A DNA stretch of 7,078 nt from Lysobacterales bacterium UBA2790 (GTDB taxonomy: Bacteria; Pseudomonadota; Gammaproteobacteria; Xanthomonadales; Xanthomonadaceae), in NCBI GenBank assembly GCA_002352135.1, contig DEHW01000048.1:1-7078 (forward strand), read 5' to 3'. Below, piece by piece: positions 5,022 to 7,078 of this stretch. The notes beneath the pieces are model-generated. The model was not told where the DNA came from. It did no database searches and saw only the letters and a list, made by a program, of their open reading frames with translations. Numbering within the stretch: the stretch's first letter is position 1; each line of letters starts with the position of its first letter. A program made the translations under genes and the position numbers.

Positions 5022-5237
5022 GCGCGCTTCCTCGGCCTGTCCATTCGCACCCTTGAGAAGCATCGCACCTATGGCACCGGCCCGACCTACCGCAAGGTCG
5101 GCGGCCGCGTCCTCTATGCCGTTCGCGATCTGGAAGCGTGGAGCGCTATCGGCACCCGCAAATCCACCAGCGACAAGAATGCCGGTACGGTCTTCGTCGC
5201 CCGCCCGCTGACGCCCGAAGAGCGGGACGAACTGTAA
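5010..5237 (+). pseudogene. Excisionase/AlpA-like HTH protein, 5'-truncated
   Basis: From about base 5010 the frame reads LEAARFLGLSIRTLEKHR, then YGTGPTYRKVGGRVLYAVRDLEAW, ending ARPLTPEERDEL at TAA 5235-5237. 'xEAAxxLGLSxRTLExxRxxGxGPxYxKxGxxVxYxxxDLxxW' is the MerR-like winged helix of AlpA/excisionase-type proteins, small DNA-binding regulators found in front of the replication initiator genes of many proteobacterial conjugative elements. The first ~10-15 codons, including the start, are missing: leftwards the frame holds only unrelated Pro/Ser-rich sequence without a start codon. The stop abuts the next ATG (TAAATG), so the pair was translationally coupled. Without a start it is probably not expressed. 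Confidence 0.75.
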
Positions 5238-5615
5238 ATGCTGCGCGATGACCACCCCAGACCCGCGCAGCCGAGCGAAGACAGTGAGCGCACCCGCCTG
5301 GACCCGTTCATCGTGGTGACCGGCGACGCCGCGCCGCGCGACCAGCGCGATTTGATGGAGCGGCCATTCTTCTCGCTGGCGAAGCGGCCACGCCTGAAAC
5401 CGATCCTTTACCGGGCCGCTGATGTCGAGGTGCAGGTCTTCGCCATGCCCGAACATGGGATGGCAACCATCTGGGACGCCGATGTGCTGATTTGGGCCAC
5501 CTCGCAACTCGTCGCGGCCGAGAACGCTGGCTTCACCACGTCGCGCTTCTTCCGTTTCATGTTGGGGCTGCCGTGGCAACGCCTGGGCGAAGGCGGCGTC
5601 ATCTCCTTGGTGTGA
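5238..5615 (+). pseudogene. Replication initiator protein A (RPA), 3'-truncated
   Basis: The frame starts MLRDDHPRPAQPSEDSERTR and continues LDPFIVVTGDAAPRDQRDLM, then ERPFFSLAKRPRLKPILYR and MPEHGMATIWDADVLIWATS. These are the hallmark N-terminal motifs of replication initiator protein A (RPA family), found on plasmids and conjugative elements of alpha-, beta- and gammaproteobacteria. The family continues after 'TSRFFRF' with 'TPYxLLxxIGRxT'. Here, after Phe at 5556-5558, the frame changes to MLGLPWQRLGEGGVISLV and stops at TGA 5613-5615. Native proteins are about 280-400 residues, so only the first ~107 are authentic. The break at about 5559 marks the join to the IS66-bearing segment. It is unlikely to initiate replication. 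Confidence 0.82.
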
Positions 5616-5678
5616 ACGGCCTGCAATCCGGGATTGCGTCAATAGGCGCAAACCCTGTCCTGCGGCACGCTGGCGCTC

Positions 5679-7078
5679 ATGCTTGATCCCGCCTCCCTTG
5701 CCCAGCTCGATGCGCAGCAACTGCGCGAACTGGCCCTATCCTTGACGGGGCAAGTCCCCGGCAAGGACAGGGAGATTCACCTGCGCCAGACCAAGATCGA
5801 CCAACTCACCCACGAGATGGCGGCACTCAAGCGCTGGAAGTTCGGTCGCAGCACCGAACAACTGGACTCCGGCCAGGCGTTGCTGTTCGAGGAAACCCTT
5901 GCGGCAGATCTGGCAGCCATCGAACACGAACTGGATGGCCTGCGCACGCCGCCGGCCAAGCCTCCTGTGTGCCAACCCAAGCGCGCACCGCTGCCACCCG
6001 AGTTGCCGCGTACCGAGATCCACCATGAGCCGGATTCCACAGCCTGCGCCAGCGGCTGCCAAATGCAGCGCATCAGCGAGGACGTCAGCGAGAAGCTCGA
6101 CTACACGCTGGGGCTCTTCAGCGTCGAGCGCCATGTGCGCGGTAAGTGGGTCTGCCGCAGTTGCGAGATGATCCACCAGGCCCCAGTTCCCCCCAGGTGA
6201 TCGACAAAGGTCTCCCGACCGGGGTTCCTTGCCCAGGTGCTGGTGGCCAAATACGCCGATCACCTTCCGCTCTATCGCCAGGAGGGTATCTTTGCCCGGG
6301 CGGGGATGGCGCTCTCGCGCTCGACGCCGGCCCAATGGGTCGGCGTCTGTGGGGGGCAGCTCCAGCCGCTGGTCGACGCACTGAAGGAAGAACTCCATGG
6401 TCGAGCGGTGCTGTACGCTGAGGAAACGCCGCTCGAAATGCTGAGCCCTGGCAAGAAGAAGACCCACCGGGCCTATCTCTGGGCCTACGCCGCCGACGCC
6501 TTCGAGCCGATCAAAGGGGTGGTCTATGACTTCGCCGAGAGCCGTGTGGGCGAACATGCCCGCACCTTCCTGGGCACGTGGAAAGGCACGCTTGTCTGCG
6601 ACGACTACGCGGACTACAAGGCCAGCTTTGCCGGGGGCATTCTTGAGGCAGGCTGCATGGCCCATGCGCGTCGGAACTTCTTCGACTTGCAGCACAATGC
6701 CACCAACCAGGTGGCTGGCGCGGCGCTAGAATACATCGGTCAGCTCTACGAGATCGAACGGGACGTGAAGGCGCTCGATGCCGAATCGCGCCAGCAGATT
6801 CGGCAAGTTCGTGCCAAACCCATCGCCGATGCCCTTCACGAATGGATGCGGCTGACCCGGTAGAAAATCACCGACGGCAGCGCCACCGCCAAAGCCCTCG
6901 ATTACAGCCTCAAGCGCTGGGCAGCGCTGACCCGCTACCTCGACGATGGGCAGGTACCCATCGACAACAACTGGATCGAGAACCAGATCCGGCCGATTGC
7001 CCTTGGGCGGGCGAATTGGCTCTACGTCGGCTCGCTACGCACCGGCAAGCGTGCGGCTGCCGTGATGAGCCTGATCCA
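5679..7078 (+). pseudogene. tnpC: IS66-family transposase TnpC, decayed, 3' end outside window
   Basis: The start is ATG 5679 (MLDPASLAQLDAQQLREL). In order: N-terminal coiled region with MAALKRWKFGRSTEQL, a Cys-rich zinc-binding segment (CASGC...WVCRSCE), then the DDE domain (VLVAKYADHLPLYRQEGIF, KKKTHRAYLWAYAADAF, VCDDYADYKASF, GCMAHARRNFFDL, PIDNNWIENQIRPIALGRAN). Lesions: the C-run 6189-6194 is one base short of the frame giving the family's 'QAPVxPxVIDKGLPT', bringing TGA 6198-6200 into frame; a compensating ~2-base loss at about 6221-6230 restores frame 0; TAG 6861-6863 replaces the usual Gln (R-stop-KITDGSA). The first catalytic Asp ('HADETP') is Glu in YAEETP (6420-6422). tnpA, tnpB and the left terminal repeat are not seen upstream. 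About 466 of ~510-530 codons are present. Confidence 0.92.

Noticed and set aside
5736..6695. Minus-strand open frame of about 320 codons
   Set aside because: It is antisense to IS66 tnpC and has no family features of its own.
2698..6863. Amber codon reassignment to explain two in-frame TAGs
   Set aside because: TAG is also the natural stop of tnpA at the transposon end, and TGA and TAA are used as stops elsewhere; the disrupted genes sit among other decayed pieces, so nonsense mutation is simpler.
1..7078. CRISPR array, tRNA or rRNA genes
   Set aside because: No regularly spaced repeats longer than the 9-bp tandem at 453-478, and no tRNA-like cloverleaf or rRNA sequence was seen.

Overview
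This GC-rich window (AT-richer only around positions 158-330 and 1440-1750) is a mosaic of truncated mobile-element pieces around a few intact small operons. Gene families and codon use suggest an accessory region, plasmid or genomic island of a beta- or gammaproteobacterium. The organism cannot be named from the sequence alone.

Layout, left to right. (1) The last 40 codons of a Tn3-family transposase and its intact 38-bp terminal inverted repeat (to 157). (2) About 320 bp of unassigned DNA. (3) A Mu-like prophage remnant: the 3' part of the gpI protease/scaffold gene followed by the first ~77 codons of the gpT major head gene, cut off near 1349. (4) On the minus strand, a piece of integron cassette array with no integrase in view: a Phd/YefM antitoxin plus VapC (PIN) toxin with a palindromic operator, a well-formed 78-bp attC site, and a VOC-family (glyoxalase-fold) gene cut short at its 3' end. 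(5) A minus-strand two-gene operon: a membrane protein with a bacterial PH (bPH2) domain, and a small protein whose C-terminus resembles the FtsK gamma winged helix and appears shortened by an amber codon. (6) On the plus strand, an Rpn/PD-(D/E)XK family gene and a small two-helix membrane protein. (7) A 5'-truncated excisionase-like HTH gene and a 3'-truncated replication initiator protein A gene, an adjacent pair typical of proteobacterial conjugative elements. (8) An IS66-family tnpC pseudogene with two indels, an amber codon and an altered first catalytic residue, running off the window.

At least five junctions can be placed because a recognisable protein family stops abruptly: near 157 (transposon end), 479 (gpI start), 1349 (gpT end), 5010 (HTH start) and 5559 (replication initiator end). 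The pieces do not form one pathway. Only the toxin-antitoxin pair, the PH-domain operon, the Rpn gene and the small membrane protein look able to make products. The best leads are the attC site with its toxin-antitoxin cassette, and the PH-domain/FtsK-gamma-like pair. I see no clearly new defence or metabolic system.
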